Assembly (NCBI RefSeq): GCF_003860345.1 | Contig: NZ_CP034179.1 | Location: forward strand, 1,612,001-1,676,000 | Length of the DNA: 64,000 nt | Reading direction: 5' to 3' | Origin: Caenibius tardaugens NBRC 16725 | GTDB taxonomy: Bacteria > Pseudomonadota > Alphaproteobacteria > Sphingomonadales > Sphingomonadaceae | In this document: positions 62,646 to 64,000 of the stretch, in pieces | How the letters are laid out: each line of letters opens with the position of its first letter | Position numbering within the stretch: the stretch's first letter is position 1 | The notes under the pieces: model-generated | Database searches by the model: none | Told to the model about the DNA's origin: nothing | What the model saw: the letters and a program-made list of their open reading frames with translations, nothing else | Translations under genes and position numbers: made by a program

Positions 62646-63817
62646 CGGCGTCCCCCCGGTGGATCAAGGGGAAGCCGGGGCGCTTCGGGATCGCCAGCCT
62701 TGGACGAAAGGCTGTCGCCGGAGGCCCGTCCGGGGCCGGACGGTGCGGTCGGAAAGCTCTTTTTCGCGGCTACGCTGAGGCTTCTGGCAGCGCCGCGGAT
62801 GAGGTTTTCCACATCGCGCGCGCGCTCTTCAAAGTTAGATTCTTGGTTAGACTCTAAGTTAAGGGCGCGAATCCGCCCGCGATTTCCAGACGTTAAGGCC
62901 GGTTTGGGTTCCTGATAGCACGAGCCTCGGGTTCCCGATGGCACGATAGTCCGGGTTCCCGATAGCACGAGGCCGTCCACAGGTTTTCCACAGGGCGCGA
63001 GCGGCTCGAACGCGAGCAACGTGCGCCCGCCGATCTCCACCTTCAGCGACAGGACGTAGCCGGGCAGCGGCTGGCGCCGCACGATGTCGCGCAGCTCGAA
63101 GGCGAAGCGTTTGAACGGCGACAGGCTGCCGGATTTGACGTGGAGGTGGCGCAGGTCGAACCGCCATCCGGCGCGCTGGCGGCCGCCGTGCTTGCGTACG
63201 ATGCGGTAGAGCCAGCGGTCGAGGCCGCCGGTGAGATCGAAATAGGCCGGATCGATGGTGAGGATGAGCGCGTCGTCGAGGACGGCCTTGTAGAACCAGT
63301 CGGGGACGATCAGCTCGATGCCGTCCGGCCGCCCATGGCGGTCGGTGCGCTCCTGCCATTCATTGATCCACGAGAAGCGGTGGCGGCGGCCCTCGGCCGG
63401 CTGGCGGATCGATGTCGAGATGGTCGTGGATTGCAGCCGGTCCAGCGCCGCCTTGAGGCGCTGGTAGTCGCGCAAGCTGGTGCCGCGCCCGACATAGGTG
63501 AGGATTTCATAGGGCGTCGCCGCCATCAGCCGGGAGGTGCGCAGCCCGTTGTCGCGGGCTTCCACGATCTGGCTGGCGGCCCAGATCAGGATGTCGGCGT
63601 CCCAGATCGTGGCCATGCCATGATCGGGAACGGCCTCGACGCGGATCGTGATGTCGCCGGCCGCGAAATCGATCGGGGCGACGCGATGAGATTTGGAGAG
63701 GGAGAAGAAGGGATAAGCCATGAGATCCTGCGCATCTCGCGGCGCGAAGTCGCCGGGGAGCGCGCGAAACAGATCGAGCTGCCCACGCTCCGAAGGATCA
63801 CGACGCCGCGCCACCAT
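62642..63817 (-). CDS. repA: Replication initiator protein A (plasmid-type RepA)
   Basis: A 391-residue initiator. Family landmarks are AQDLMAYPFFSLSKSHRVAP, ATIWDADILIWAASQIVEAR, SRLMAATPYEILTYVGRGTS and WRFDLRHLHVKSGSLSPFKRF, all typical of RepA proteins encoded with parA and DUF2840 in Alphaproteobacterial ICEs. The C-terminal 100 residues are less conserved and hold LNLESNQESN. That part of the gene also carries origin-like DNA (62805-62992). Start 63817 (MVARRRDPSERGQLDLF). Confidence 0.92.
   Translation of the reverse strand: MVARRRDPSERGQLDLFRALPGDFAPRDAQDLMAYPFFSLSKSHRVAPIDFAAGDITIRVEAVPDHGMATIWDADILIWAASQIVEARDNGLRTSRLMAATPYEILTYVGRGTSLRDYQRLKAALDRLQSTTISTSIRQPAEGRRHRFSWINEWQERTDRHGRPDGIELIVPDWFYKAVLDDALILTIDPAYFDLTGGLDRWLYRIVRKHGGRQRAGWRFDLRHLHVKSGSLSPFKRFAFELRDIVRRQPLPGYVLSLKVEIGGRTLLAFEPLAPCGKPVDGLVLSGTRTIVPSGTRGSCYQEPKPALTSGNRGRIRALNLESNQESNFEERARDVENLIRGAARSLSVAAKKSFPTAPSGPGRASGDSLSSKAGDPEAPRLPLDPPGGRR
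62805..62992 (-). other. Candidate replication origin inside repA
   Basis: This stretch combines two TTTTCCACA sites (62805-62813, 62984-62992), one base from the DnaA box TTATCCACA; three AT-rich 12-mers (AAGTTAGATTCT, TGGTTAGACTCT, AAGTTAAGGGCG at 62830-62865) like a DNA-unwinding element; and three 18-bp direct repeats (62906-62970). Together they resemble an iteron origin. It all lies inside the C-terminal coding part of repA. Confidence 0.5.
62906..62970 (-). repeat. Three iteron-like 18-bp direct repeats
   Basis: GGGTTCC(T/C)GAT(A/G)GCACGA (plus-strand sense) occurs at 62906-62923, 62929-62946 and 62953-62970. Spacing is 23 then 24 bp. Copies two and three share a codon frame; copy one is shifted by one base relative to it. 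Conservation therefore exists at DNA level and is not explained by protein repetition. Confidence 0.7.
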
Positions 63818-63835
63818 GAAAGGAACCGGCCGCGA

Positions 63836-64000
63836 TCAGCGTGCGAACCGGCCGGCAACCCGGTCGGTCGAGGGGGCCTGACGCTTCGCCGGCAGCACGG
63901 AGCCGCGCGGATCGGAGGTGGAGGTGACGGCGCCGCGCTCGGCCCAGGTTTCGAGATCGTCGACGGCATAGACGACGCGCCCGCCAAGTTTGCGGTAGGC
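63836..64000 (-). CDS. Partial helix-turn-helix protein (AlpA/excisionase-like)
   Basis: The C-terminal 54 residues of a minus-strand gene whose start is beyond the window end: AYRKLGGRVVYAVDDLETWA then a variable tail ending VAGRFAR, stop TGA 63836-63838. (Y)RKLGGRVVYAVDDLETWA is the wing region of MerR/AlpA-like HTH_17 domains that read (R)KxGRRVLIxxxDLExWL. This gene precedes repA in related ICEs and is a small regulator or excisionase. Confidence 0.8.
   Translation of the reverse strand, partial: AYRKLGGRVVYAVDDLETWAERGAVTSTSDPRGSVLPAKRQAPSTDRVAGRFAR

Overview
The window is GC-rich chromosomal DNA from an alphaproteobacterium, most likely of the order Sphingomonadales (Novosphingobium/Sphingobium-like). 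This rests on the protein families present (DUF2585/UPF0314, MipA/OmpV, a CrtI-CrtB carotenoid pair, many small lipoproteins) and on a trb-type conjugative module of the kind found in sphingomonad and rhizobial integrative elements. The genus is an inference; no rRNA or marker gene is present.

Layout. 1-10.5 kb is mostly minus strand: small envelope genes (a partial secreted protein, lipoproteins, a HEYAH-type secreted peptidase-like protein with TPRs, an ABM monooxygenase, a 2H phosphoesterase-like protein, a glycine-zipper lipoprotein), a DUF72 gene, a broken Doc toxin with an intact MazE/AbrB antitoxin, and a membrane gene plus thiC operon behind a TPP riboswitch. 10.9-15.2 kb is plus strand: a fatty acid hydroxylase-family protein, an acyltransferase 3 and an S9 peptidase. 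15.3-17.3 kb is a less GC-rich patch with a Sel1-repeat protein, orphan small proteins and copies of a dispersed repeat. 17.6-28.7 kb is core-like: DUF1003, MipA, Usp, DUF2585, DUF2059, a crtI-LOG-crtB operon, glpD, a Bcr/CflA-type MFS pump and dinB.

28.7-31.5 kb is a second, more AT-rich island. It holds a two- or three-gene operon of an AAA ATPase (OLD/SMC-like) and a small protein with a PD-(D/E)XK-like signature, a candidate anti-phage or stress module. 31.5-34.2 kb has Nudix, pgl, dps, a GDT1-like membrane protein and tRNA-Gly(CCC). Downstream of this tRNA is the scar of a lost genomic island: a second copy of the tRNA 3' half fused to the first codons of a P4-type integrase. 34.2-45.3 kb is accessory: a 3 x 51 bp tandem repeat, a UbiD-family decarboxylase, a LuxR-type regulator, a 2,047-residue glycine-rich autotransporter, an IalB-like C-terminal remnant and a LysR regulator.

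45.3-64 kb is one end of an integrative conjugative element, read right to left: a helix-turn-helix gene (cut by the window), repA, parA, a small RHH protein, DUF2840, traF, DUF736, a lytic transglycosylase, relaxase, traG, CopG, then trbB-C-D-E-J-K-L-F-G-I and DUF2274. Most junctions overlap by about 4 bp. A terminator hairpin separates the copG side from trbB. The relaxase is preceded by a cluster of GCACGGTGC palindromes (candidate oriT). The 3' part of repA carries three iteron-like repeats that are not all in the same codon frame, three AT-rich 12-mers and two DnaA-box-like sites, suggesting an origin inside the gene. The element's integrase and its far end lie outside the window.
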